Source: an uncultured Prevotellaceae bacterium (lineage in GTDB: Bacteria; Bacteroidota; Bacteroidia; Bacteroidales; Bacteroidaceae). Taken from it: a stretch of 15,326 bases of DNA. The notes below the pieces were generated by a model. It saw only the letters and a program-made list of their open reading frames with translations, was not told the DNA's origin and made no database searches. A program made the translations under genes and the position numbers. Shown here one piece after another: positions 1-6,490 of the stretch; within the stretch, counting starts at the first letter, position 1; each line of letters opens with the position of its first letter. The stretch lies in the NCBI GenBank assembly GCA_937902455.1, contig CALELI010000110.1, positions 1 through 15,326 on the forward strand. Direction: 5' to 3'.

Positions 1-38
1 AAGATAACTATCTTTCGCCTGTAAGATAACTATCTTTC
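1..38. repeat. Two copies of a 16-bp palindrome-containing motif
   Basis: AAGATAACTATCTTTC occurs at 1-16 and again at 23-38, a 22-bp period with spacer GCCTGT. Each copy contains the inverted repeat AAGATA-ac-TATCTT. The array starts at base 1 of the window, so more copies may lie to the left. A paired operator, the edge of a short tandem array or a terminator remnant are all possible; the sequence does not decide. Confidence 0.6.
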
Positions 39-109
39 AGATACAGCATCAGTACTAATCGGATTAAGCTTCCAAAATAATGCGAGTAAACACCCACTCA
101 AAGACGAGC

Positions 110-246
110 AGTAGACCCCACCAAACCACCCTCTCCGGCTCTCCCGTTATCGGGCGAGAGCAATCCTTTCAAGGGGAGGAACAAGTTCCTGAGCCTGTTG
201 GTACCGAGTTCCTCCCCTAAAGCGGGGAGGTTAGGAAGGGTCTACT
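110..246. repeat. 137-bp inverted-repeat element (REP/MITE-like)
   Basis: The ends form an imperfect 18-bp inverted repeat, 110-127 against 229-246, with 15 of 18 positions matching and the outer AGTAGACCC/GGGTCTACT perfect. Inside are further inverted repeats: a bulged CTCTC-CCG/CGG-GC-GAGAG hairpin near 150-170, a perfect 10-bp pair GGGGAGGAAC (173-182)/GTTCCTCCCC (208-217), AGGAAC-aa-GTTCCT (177-190), and CCTCCCC (211-217)/GGGGAGG (224-230) with a 6-nt loop. No reading frame or clear target-site duplication is seen. The nested palindromes suggest a dispersed REP- or MITE-like element; a structured RNA is an alternative. Confidence 0.55.
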
Positions 247-340
247 TTTGGGGGCATGCCACTCGTGACGATACACCGGGTTTTGCATGTGAGCCGTTTA
301 TTTTTGTTAAAAAACATATATAAAACCTTAAAATGTGTCG

Positions 341-367
341 TTGTTATAAAATTATTTCCTATATTTG
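341..367 (+). promoter_or_regulatory. Bacteroidetes-type promoter for the OmpA lipoprotein gene
   Basis: TATATTTG at 360-367 matches the Bacteroidetes sigma-70 -7 consensus TAnnTTTG, followed by CAGCAG. A TTG at 341-343 is a plausible but poor -33 element, with slightly short spacing. Transcription would start near 373-376, giving a leader of about 40 nt before the ATG at 416. The leader contains a 9-bp direct repeat AGTAATTAA at 388-396 and 402-410. Confidence 0.6.
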
Positions 368-415
368 CAGCAGAAAATTTTGAATACAGTAATTAACTAT
401 TAGTAATTAAGGCTT

Positions 416-1270
416 ATGAAAAAGATTTATTTCGCATTGATGGCAGCTGTCGTGGCTATGTCATTCAGTTCTTGCTCAAGCAAGAAGGAACTTCTCAGTT
501 GTCAGGAGGAGAACAAGTCTCTCATGACTAACTGGCAGGGTACGAAGGAGGATCTCGCAGCAGCAAAGGCTCAGATCAGTGGCTTGAACTCACAGATTTC
601 AGGTCTCAATGCCCAGCTCAAGGCTCAGGAAAAGACAAACGCAGAAATCCAGCGTGCTCTCGACAAGAGTCTGTCAACCGGTACAATGTCGAATGCAAAT
701 ATTGCAAAACTCGTTGAGCAGATTGGCACATCAAACCAGTACATCCGTTACCTTACTGAAATGAAGAGCAAGTCGGATTCCCTCAACCTTATCCTTACCA
801 ACAACCTCACCCGTTCTCTCAGCCGTGAGGAATTGAAGGAAGTAGATATTCAGGTACTCAAGGGTGTTGTCTATATCTCACTTGCAGACAACATGCTCTA
901 CAAGTCGGGCAGTTATGAGATCAACAGCCGTGCCCGCGAGACTCTCGGCAAGATTGCCAAGATCATAACTGACTACAAGGACTATGACGTGCTCGTGGAA
1001 GGTAACACGGACACTGTGCCTATCTCCAAGACTAACATCCGCAACAACTGGGACCTCTCCTGTCTGCGTGCATCAAGCGTAGTACAGTATCTCCAGGAGA
1101 ACTTCGGTGTCAACCCAAGTCGTCTGACTGCCGGTGGACGTGGTGAATACAACCCGGTAGCAGACAATGACTCAGAGGTTGGTCGTCAGCGCAACCGCCG
1201 TACTCAGATTATCGTTACTCCAAGACTCGACCAGTTCATGGAACTGATTGAACAGTCTCCGAACCAGTAA
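416..1270 (+). CDS. OmpA-family peptidoglycan-binding lipoprotein
   Basis: A 284-aa envelope protein predicted to be lipid-anchored to the outer membrane and to grip peptidoglycan. The N-terminus is a lipoprotein signal: MKK, a hydrophobic stretch, then FSSC with the acylated Cys at residue 20. Residues about 26-90 are rich in Gln, Ala, Leu and Glu in a heptad-like pattern, with the internal repeat AQISGLNSQISGLNAQL, suggesting a coiled-coil spacer. The OmpA C-terminal domain covers about 150-270: EGNTDT (195-200), LSCLRAS (214-220), RLTAGGRGEYNPV (236-248) and GRQRNRRTQI (256-265). By analogy with E. coli OmpA, Asp199 and Arg218 would contact diaminopimelate. There is no N-terminal 8-strand barrel, so it is Pal/YiaD-like rather than a true OmpA. 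It is a single-gene unit with its own promoter and terminator. The family call is strong; the specific role is unknown. Confidence 0.92.
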   Translation: MKKIYFALMAAVVAMSFSSCSSKKELLSCQEENKSLMTNWQGTKEDLAAAKAQISGLNSQISGLNAQLKAQEKTNAEIQRALDKSLSTGTMSNANIAKLVEQIGTSNQYIRYLTEMKSKSDSLNLILTNNLTRSLSREELKEVDIQVLKGVVYISLADNMLYKSGSYEINSRARETLGKIAKIITDYKDYDVLVEGNTDTVPISKTNIRNNWDLSCLRASSVVQYLQENFGVNPSRLTAGGRGEYNPVADNDSEVGRQRNRRTQIIVTPRLDQFMELIEQSPNQ

Positions 1271-1289
1271 CCTGACCACTGACACTAAA

Positions 1290-1325
1290 AAAATCCAGCA
1301 TGCGAACTGACGTATGCTGGATTTT
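1290..1325. terminator. Bidirectional intrinsic terminator
   Basis: The arms AAAATCCAGCATGCG (1290-1304) and CGTATGCTGGATTTT (1311-1325) pair over 15 bp with one G-T wobble, around the loop AACTGA. A-rich and T-rich tails flank the stem, giving a T-tract in either direction. It lies 20 nt after the OmpA-gene stop and 31 nt beyond the end of the GH20 gene read from the right, so it serves both convergent units. Confidence 0.88.
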
Positions 1326-1338
1326 CTATTTTGGAAGC

Positions 1339-1352
1339 CCCCTACTGAGGGG
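1339..1352. repeat. Short C/G palindrome after the GH20 gene
   Basis: CCCCT-actg-AGGGG is a perfect 5-bp stem with a 4-nt loop, directly downstream of the GH20 stop codon (the stop reads at 1356-1358 on the minus strand). It resembles the hairpin CCTCCCC...GGGGAGG at 211-230. It has no T-tract of its own, so it is more likely a REP-like hairpin or mRNA 3'-end stabiliser than the terminator. Confidence 0.45.
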
Positions 1353-1355
1353 TCC

Positions 1356-3209
1356 TTATTGTGGTTCTTGCTCCAGGTGGAGATTGGTGACTGTGCTGCG
1401 GAACTTGCCTGTGTGGGCAAGTGGGAACACGAGGGTAGGGACAACTGCCATCTGGGACTTACGCTGTGGACCGATGTATATCCAGTGGCGCTCCTGGGTG
1501 CTCACTTCACCATCGAGGGTGAGACGGGTGTAGGTGTCGGTGCCTTCGACCTTGATGGTGTGATGACCTGGAGTGAGGGTCTTCCCGAATGTGAAGAGAT
1601 GTCCCTCGCGGCTGTATCCGATTTCTCCGTGAACTGGGTCAGAGAGATAGAAGTTGGAGATGTCGTCTGTGAAGAGTTTTGTTCCGAGTTCTTCCTGCTG
1701 ATAGTCTATCTCGAATGAAATAGTGTAGTTATATCCTATCCTCTTTATCTTATTGTCCTTGCCTGGGAGTACTTTCCCGATGGTGAACTGCTTTTCTCCC
1801 TTGGGCAGTCTTGCCAGACGGTTTGCATCCGGACCTTCTCCGATTTTCTTCCTGAGTGCATCGAACTGCTTGTAATCGAGTGTGACGTTGCCTGCGCTCC
1901 AGCATTTTGCTGCTATTGTCTGCAGGGCTGGGAAGAGTCGCTGGTGAATGTCGTCGACAGTGATTCCGTTTCCACAATGGTCGTTCCATACGGCAAACAT
2001 TCCTCCTTCGATACATGGATCTCCTTCATCGAAACGGGCACCGCTCATCTGTGCCGGTGTCCACTGGTTGTAGAGGAACTGGCAGTTAAGATAGTCATAA
2101 TAGTAGCCAGCAGCTGGTACTATGTAGACATATCCGTCGGGGATGCTCACTAACTGGTATCCAAGATTCTTCATGTCCAGTGGCTTGGCATATCCACCCG
2201 ACCAACTGCTCATAAGTACATTCTCGGCCTTGACGGGAGTGACACCCTTTGCGTGAGTGAGAGACCCCCAGAGCATGGCCTGCTTGCCATAGGATTCCAC
2301 AAGACGGATGTAATGGTCGGTGAACCGGCGGAATTCCTCAACGATGGTGCTGTCGCGATTGCTGTATTCGTCAGTTCCTATGTTGACCCTGTGTCCTCTG
2401 AATACAGGGTTGTCGCCTTCGAGGTATTCACGGAAGAGTCCGTCGACGAACGGGTAGACTTTCTCTGGCTTGCGCAGGTCGAGATGGTCCATGCCGAACT
2501 CGTCGCTTCCCAGTTCCGGATCGTAGTGGGTGAAGGCAAGGCAATGTGCTGGCACGTCTATCTCGGGAATGATTTCGACTCCTACTTTCTCGGCGTGCTT
2601 CTGGAGTTCTATGAATTCTGCCTTGGTGTAGAATCCGTCGGTGGATGTGAGACCTGGATAGGTGTCACACTGAAGACGGAATGCTGCATAGGTCTTGTTC
2701 CAGTCGTTGCCGAAATACTGACGGAACCCGTTATCGTTGAGATGAATCTGGAGTGTGTTCATCTTGTAATATGCCAGTACGTCGACCAGTTCATGCAGAT
2801 ATGAAATAGGTATGTACTTTCGTCCGCAGTCAATCATGAATCCCCTGAGTGCATAGGCTGGCTTGTCGGTAATGTTGCCACAAGGTATGCCGGGACCTTG
2901 CTCAAGGATTTGCAGGAGTGTCTGGCGGGCATAGAATAGCCCTTTTTCAGTCGGGGCGGTGGCACTCACCTTGTCCGACGTGATGCTTATTGCGTAACCT
3001 TCGTCACCGAGTTCCTTGTCGTTGGTGATCGTGAACGAGATGCGAGGGTCGGATAGTCCGTTCTCTGGTGTAAATGTTGATTCACCGGGAGTGAATCTCA
3101 TTACTTCCGGAATGGTTGCCGGACGCTGTGCATAGGCGGAATGTGAATGAACAAGAATCAGGAGAATGATGATTCCGGTTAAATGCTTCAGGAGTGGTCT
3201 GTAATTCAT
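1356..3209 (-). CDS. GH20 beta-N-acetylhexosaminidase, exported
   Basis: A 617-aa secreted glycoside hydrolase, expected to release terminal beta-linked GlcNAc/GalNAc (or a disaccharide, as in lacto-N-biosidases) by the substrate-assisted GH20 mechanism. A signal peptide ends near SAYA-Q28. Residues about 30-115 look like the small alpha/beta GH20b-type domain. The catalytic barrel spans about 120-440, with RGFMIDCGRKYIP (122-134), LQIHLNDNGFR (153-163), IIPEIDVPAH (213-222) and the catalytic Asp280-Glu281 pair in NIGTDEYSN. Family members more often have H-x-GG-D-E here; IGTDE points to a divergent subgroup. The last ~140 residues read like a concanavalin/LamG-type beta-sandwich, perhaps carbohydrate-binding. 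It is the last gene of the leftward operon, 47 nt after GH97. Family assignment is strong; exact substrate is open. Confidence 0.92.
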   Translation of the reverse strand: MNYRPLLKHLTGIIILLILVHSHSAYAQRPATIPEVMRFTPGESTFTPENGLSDPRISFTITNDKELGDEGYAISITSDKVSATAPTEKGLFYARQTLLQILEQGPGIPCGNITDKPAYALRGFMIDCGRKYIPISYLHELVDVLAYYKMNTLQIHLNDNGFRQYFGNDWNKTYAAFRLQCDTYPGLTSTDGFYTKAEFIELQKHAEKVGVEIIPEIDVPAHCLAFTHYDPELGSDEFGMDHLDLRKPEKVYPFVDGLFREYLEGDNPVFRGHRVNIGTDEYSNRDSTIVEEFRRFTDHYIRLVESYGKQAMLWGSLTHAKGVTPVKAENVLMSSWSGGYAKPLDMKNLGYQLVSIPDGYVYIVPAAGYYYDYLNCQFLYNQWTPAQMSGARFDEGDPCIEGGMFAVWNDHCGNGITVDDIHQRLFPALQTIAAKCWSAGNVTLDYKQFDALRKKIGEGPDANRLARLPKGEKQFTIGKVLPGKDNKIKRIGYNYTISFEIDYQQEELGTKLFTDDISNFYLSDPVHGEIGYSREGHLFTFGKTLTPGHHTIKVEGTDTYTRLTLDGEVSTQERHWIYIGPQRKSQMAVVPTLVFPLAHTGKFRSTVTNLHLEQEPQ

Positions 3210-3226
3210 GATTGATGATTGATGTT

Positions 3227-3260
3227 TTTTCGTTTTCGTTTTCGTTATCGTTATCGTTAC
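3227..3260. repeat. Hexanucleotide tandem repeat between GH97 and GH20
   Basis: On the plus strand the run after TTTTTT reads CGTTTT CGTTTT CGTTAT CGTTAT CGTTAC, five hexamers with small changes, ending inside the GH97 stop region (3257-3259). Next to it, 3210-3225 carries a second simple repeat built of TGAT/TGATTGATG units. Together they fill the 47-nt gap just before the GH20 start codon, where copy-number change would alter spacing without touching either protein. Confidence 0.7.
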
Positions 3261-5140
3261 TTCTGTTTCTCTAACTTAATTGCAAATCCACCTGCTGATG
3301 AAAGATGAATCTGTGGAAGCTTCGTAGCGCGTGTTGCCGTGAAACTTGTCTGCTGCCAGTCTGTTGCCACGTGGTCTGCATTAGGGCCGTCATAGAACAT
3401 GGTTGCCTTGAAAGTCCCGTTTTCAGGAAGGAACGAGAAGTCCAATGCTATGTCTCGAGAATCCCAGTTGGTCTCTCCGCCAACATAGTAATTCCCATTC
3501 TTGTCGGAACGGAGCACTACGATGTATTCACCCATCTTGCCGTCAATACACCTGAGCGAGTTGTAACTTGCTGGCAGCGAGGCGAGGAATGACGTACATT
3601 CAGGTTCCTTCTCGTAAGCAGAAGGACTGTCGGCAAACATTGTAAGTGGTGAGTCGTGGACGATATAGTGTGCCATCTGATGGCAACGTGTTCCCATTGT
3701 CATTGGATTGTTGTTGACTGGCTGGAAGTCAGCCTTTGTCGCGTTGCGCATTCCTCCAGGGGTGAAGTCAACAGGACCAGCCTGCCCACGGATGAACGGG
3801 AATGTAACATCATAGAGTGGCATGTCCTTTGACGGCTCGCTGTTGTCGCGAGAACGAGTGGTCCACTTTACTTCTTCCATTCCAAACACAGCCTCGAAGT
3901 TAAGCACGTTAGGATATGTAGTGTTCAGTCCTGCCGGAGAATAGATTCCGTGATAGTCAAGTACAAGGTGATGACGGGCGCACATGTCGGCAATGCGATA
4001 GGTCATTTCCACTGCTGTCTGGTCGTTGCGGTCCATGAAATCCACCTTGAATCCCTTTATGCCCATGCTGGAATACTTCTCACATGCGTCCTGCAAATGT
4101 TCGTCGAGTACGTTGAATACACACCAGAGGATGATTCCGACATTCTTCTGCTTGCCGTAGGAGATGAGTTCGGTAAGGTTGATGTCAGGAATGGGATTCA
4201 TTATGTCGCCCGACTTTGGCTCGTACCAGCCTTCGTCGAGGATGATGTATTCAAGATGATTACGGCTGGCAAAGTCAATGTAGTACTTATATGTCTGTGT
4301 GTTGATGCCTGCCTTGAATGGTACTCCCTGAAGTCCCCAGTCATTCCACCAGTCCCATGCCACACGTCCGGGACGAATCCAGCTTGTATCGGCAATCCTG
4401 GACGGTTCGGCTAATCGGCTCACAATGTCGATTGACGGCATGTCGGTGTCCTTTTCTGCTATGGAAAGAACACGCCATGGGAATGTCCGTGGTCCTTTGC
4501 ACCGTGCAAGGTAGTTCTCCGTGTCCTTGACGTAGGTCATGTGGCGCCAGTTGTAGTACTCCATGGTACGTGGATATTTTGCGAAGGAGGCCTTCAGCAT
4601 CGTACCTTCTGCCGAGATGAACATGCCTGGATATGAGTCAAGGTCACTTTCGAGCAGCGTTACCTTTGCGGAACCACAGTCTACAGTTGCCGGAAGGAAT
4701 GCAAGGAGAGAGCCTTGACGTGAAATCGGTGCCACGTCGAATGTGGCCTGAAATGCCATTGCTTCAGGTTTCTGACGATTCGTAGAGTGGGGGAGGTAGG
4801 ATGTGTAGTCACCTGGGAAGGTGAAGTCTGCCTTCTCGGATTCCACGATATAATCTCCTTTTAACTTTGATACATAACGATACGCTACGCCATCATCAAA
4901 AGCCCTGACTTCGATGTTGATGCCTTTGCCGAATGGGATTGTACGGCCATTCTGTGAGATGACAATATCGACAGGAATGCTCAGCAGGGCATTACCGTCG
5001 CGGGTGACTGTGATATTCTTGTCGGAATATCCGATTTTGTTCCTGCCGTCTGGAGAGACTGATTCGATGGTCTTGGCCGATGCGTTAACCGAGAATATCA
5101 ATCCGCATACAAGAACTGCGATGCTTATGTTCGGTTTCAT
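3257..5140 (-). CDS. GH97 glycoside hydrolase, retaining-type, exported
   Basis: A 627-aa secreted enzyme with the three-part GH97 layout: N-terminal beta-sandwich (about 25-255), (beta/alpha)8 barrel (about 256-525) and C-terminal beta-sandwich (about 535-625). A signal peptide precedes NASA-K23. Family landmarks are RVAWDWWNDWG (259-269), YIILDEGWY (298-306), GFKVDFMDRNDQ (363-374), LDYHG (394-398) and FEAVFGMEEVKW (415-426). GH97 contains inverting alpha-glucosidases of the SusB type and retaining alpha-galactosidases in which an Asp in the VDF motif is the nucleophile. Asp367 is present here, with Glu422 about 55 residues further as a candidate acid/base, so I infer a retaining enzyme, probably alpha-galactosidase-like. 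Its start shares one base with the upstream stop (TAATG), implying translational coupling. Confidence 0.92.
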   Translation of the reverse strand: MKPNISIAVLVCGLIFSVNASAKTIESVSPDGRNKIGYSDKNITVTRDGNALLSIPVDIVISQNGRTIPFGKGINIEVRAFDDGVAYRYVSKLKGDYIVESEKADFTFPGDYTSYLPHSTNRQKPEAMAFQATFDVAPISRQGSLLAFLPATVDCGSAKVTLLESDLDSYPGMFISAEGTMLKASFAKYPRTMEYYNWRHMTYVKDTENYLARCKGPRTFPWRVLSIAEKDTDMPSIDIVSRLAEPSRIADTSWIRPGRVAWDWWNDWGLQGVPFKAGINTQTYKYYIDFASRNHLEYIILDEGWYEPKSGDIMNPIPDINLTELISYGKQKNVGIILWCVFNVLDEHLQDACEKYSSMGIKGFKVDFMDRNDQTAVEMTYRIADMCARHHLVLDYHGIYSPAGLNTTYPNVLNFEAVFGMEEVKWTTRSRDNSEPSKDMPLYDVTFPFIRGQAGPVDFTPGGMRNATKADFQPVNNNPMTMGTRCHQMAHYIVHDSPLTMFADSPSAYEKEPECTSFLASLPASYNSLRCIDGKMGEYIVVLRSDKNGNYYVGGETNWDSRDIALDFSFLPENGTFKATMFYDGPNADHVATDWQQTSFTATRATKLPQIHLSSAGGFAIKLEKQK

Positions 5141-6465
5141 TATAACGAGATTCTGATTTTGTATGGATAATATGCCTTTTCCTCACCTTGTCCCTGTTCG
5201 CCTCTGCGTGGACGACGGAATGACTCTGCCTTGTATTCCTTAGTCGGGCATCCCACTACAACCAGATAGAGTTTCTTTATGTTACCTGGATTTTTCCATG
5301 TGAGACGGTTCTTTGACTTCGACTGAGCAGGAAGATATGTCGGATTGTTGTCGTTGTCAACAGCAACCAGTCCGTATCTGTATCCGATATTCTCCTTGTC
5401 TGAAAGTGCCTGGAAGTCAACCTTCACGGCCTTGCCTTCTGCGGGGAGAGTGATTTCGTCAACATTGAAACCATAAGTCTGAGGAATTTCCTCGTCCTTT
5501 GGCTTCAGCCATCCGTTTCCTGCATCAATGAGGTCTGTCTTCATCTCGCACGCATATCGTACACTACTGTTTCGTTTTGAAGGAAAATCGAAAGTGATGA
5601 GTCGGCTGTAGTTGTCAAGCATCTCATTGCCTTCTTCCTCGAGCGACACTTTGTACATCCTCATATAGGCCTGCAAGACATCTTCTCCACGGCGTGCCTG
5701 GCGGAAGATGTCAGCCATGACCGTGAGTCCACGTTTCATGCTCCAGTATTCAAGGACGTAAGGTGAGTGATAGATGTTCTCTCCGTTGAGGAAATTAAGG
5801 TGGATAAGTTTCTTGAATGCTTCCCAGTGGTAGTTCTCATCTGTGGTCCATTCTGGATTGACGTTCCACAGCTGCCACTGCGAGCACATCTCCATTACTG
5901 CGCCGCCACCGCCGCCGCCATTCTGGCCGTCGCATGAAATCTGACTCTGGAAGGAGTGCCCAAGTTCGTGAGCGATACAGTTGAGCTTCTTATCCTGGAC
6001 ACGGTTTGGAGCAATCCAGAGTGCACCTATCGCATCATCATAACTACCTCCATAAGCGGTGCCCTCAAGGGAGTAATTGAGCATTACCATCATACGGTAT
6101 TTGTCGGCTTTGCTGCCAGGAAGGGTAAATTTCATCATGTCGCGATAAACCTGATAGAAGTACTCCACTCTGCCGAGCAGGTTATCAATGTCAACTGTCA
6201 TTTTATGTCCGTCAAGGTCTGGTGCCTTTGAGAGGTCATCGCCGAAGCCTTTCTCCCAGAAGCACACTACATTAGGAGTATATGCCATCCTGTAATAACT
6301 CCATTGTGAATCCTTATTCGTGAAGTCGTTATTACGCAGTTCCTCTGGGATATATATTTCTTTTCCTGGAGGTGGTAACTGAGCAAAGCTCAGAGTGAAA
6401 AGTGAAGAGTGAAAAGTGAAGAGCAGTGATAAGGTAATCACCTTGATAATAAGTTTCTTTTTCAT
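5140..6465 (-). CDS. Exported HELGH zinc-peptidase-like protein (DUF6055-like)
   Basis: A 441-aa secreted protein with a zincin signature. A signal peptide covers about 1-28 (LSFA-Q29). The likely zinc site is HELGH at 166-170 in CIAHELGHSFQSQ, with Glu192 in AVMEMCSQW as a candidate third ligand 22 residues after the second His, a gluzincin-like arrangement. A run of six glycines (183-188) lies between them. The N-terminal part WSYYRMAYTPNVVCFWEKGFG and the overall order resemble the Bacteroidetes DUF6055 family as I recall it. Residues about 340-440 look like a beta-rich accessory domain. The function is untested; a peptidase acting on glycoproteins would fit the neighbouring glycosidases, but that is inference. 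The gene lies 25 nt after the toroid gene and overlaps the GH97 start by one base. Confidence 0.72.
   Translation of the reverse strand: MKKKLIIKVITLSLLFTFHSSLFTLSFAQLPPPGKEIYIPEELRNNDFTNKDSQWSYYRMAYTPNVVCFWEKGFGDDLSKAPDLDGHKMTVDIDNLLGRVEYFYQVYRDMMKFTLPGSKADKYRMMVMLNYSLEGTAYGGSYDDAIGALWIAPNRVQDKKLNCIAHELGHSFQSQISCDGQNGGGGGGAVMEMCSQWQLWNVNPEWTTDENYHWEAFKKLIHLNFLNGENIYHSPYVLEYWSMKRGLTVMADIFRQARRGEDVLQAYMRMYKVSLEEEGNEMLDNYSRLITFDFPSKRNSSVRYACEMKTDLIDAGNGWLKPKDEEIPQTYGFNVDEITLPAEGKAVKVDFQALSDKENIGYRYGLVAVDNDNNPTYLPAQSKSKNRLTWKNPGNIKKLYLVVVGCPTKEYKAESFRRPRRGEQGQGEEKAYYPYKIRISL
6393..6420. repeat. Perfect 14-bp tandem duplication inside a signal-peptide coding region
   Basis: GAGTGAAAAGTGAA is repeated twice without interruption (6393-6406, 6407-6420) and followed by a partial third copy starting GAG. 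It encodes part of the hydrophobic segment of the signal peptide of the HELGH protein (LLFTFHSSLFTLS). Because 14 is not a multiple of three, gaining or losing one copy would shift the frame within the first 30 codons. Confidence 0.85.
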
Positions 6466-6490
6466 AATTGTTAAGTTGTGTAAGTTAGTG

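Larger units (their letters stand above)
1..415. other. Intergenic region with repeats and a promoter, no gene
   Basis: No convincing protein-coding gene was found on either strand. The stretch holds a duplicated palindromic motif at the window edge (1-38), a hairpin-rich inverted-repeat element (110-246), AT-rich DNA from about 298, and the promoter and leader of the OmpA-type lipoprotein gene. The gene upstream lies outside the window, so I cannot say whether the left repeats belong to its terminator or to a larger array. Confidence 0.75.

Noticed and set aside
1..38. CRISPR array
   Set aside because: Only two copies are present and the spacer is 6 bp, far too short for CRISPR spacers.
388..410. 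Regulatory hairpin or direct repeat in the OmpA-gene leader
   Set aside because: AGTAATTAA occurs twice and AATTA/TAATT could pair, but it is very AT-rich and short, so chance is a sufficient explanation.
1314..1718. 134-codon plus-strand frame after the OmpA gene
   Set aside because: It starts inside the bidirectional terminator and runs antisense to the GH20 C-terminal domain.
2253..2804. 183-codon open frame on the plus strand within the GH20 gene
   Set aside because: It lies antisense to the GH20 catalytic domain, has no signal, motif or promoter, and its composition is that of a reverse-complement shadow.
3210..3256. Invertible (phase-variable) promoter between GH97 and GH20
   Set aside because: The repeats are direct, not inverted, and no TAnnTTTG element is present on either strand here.
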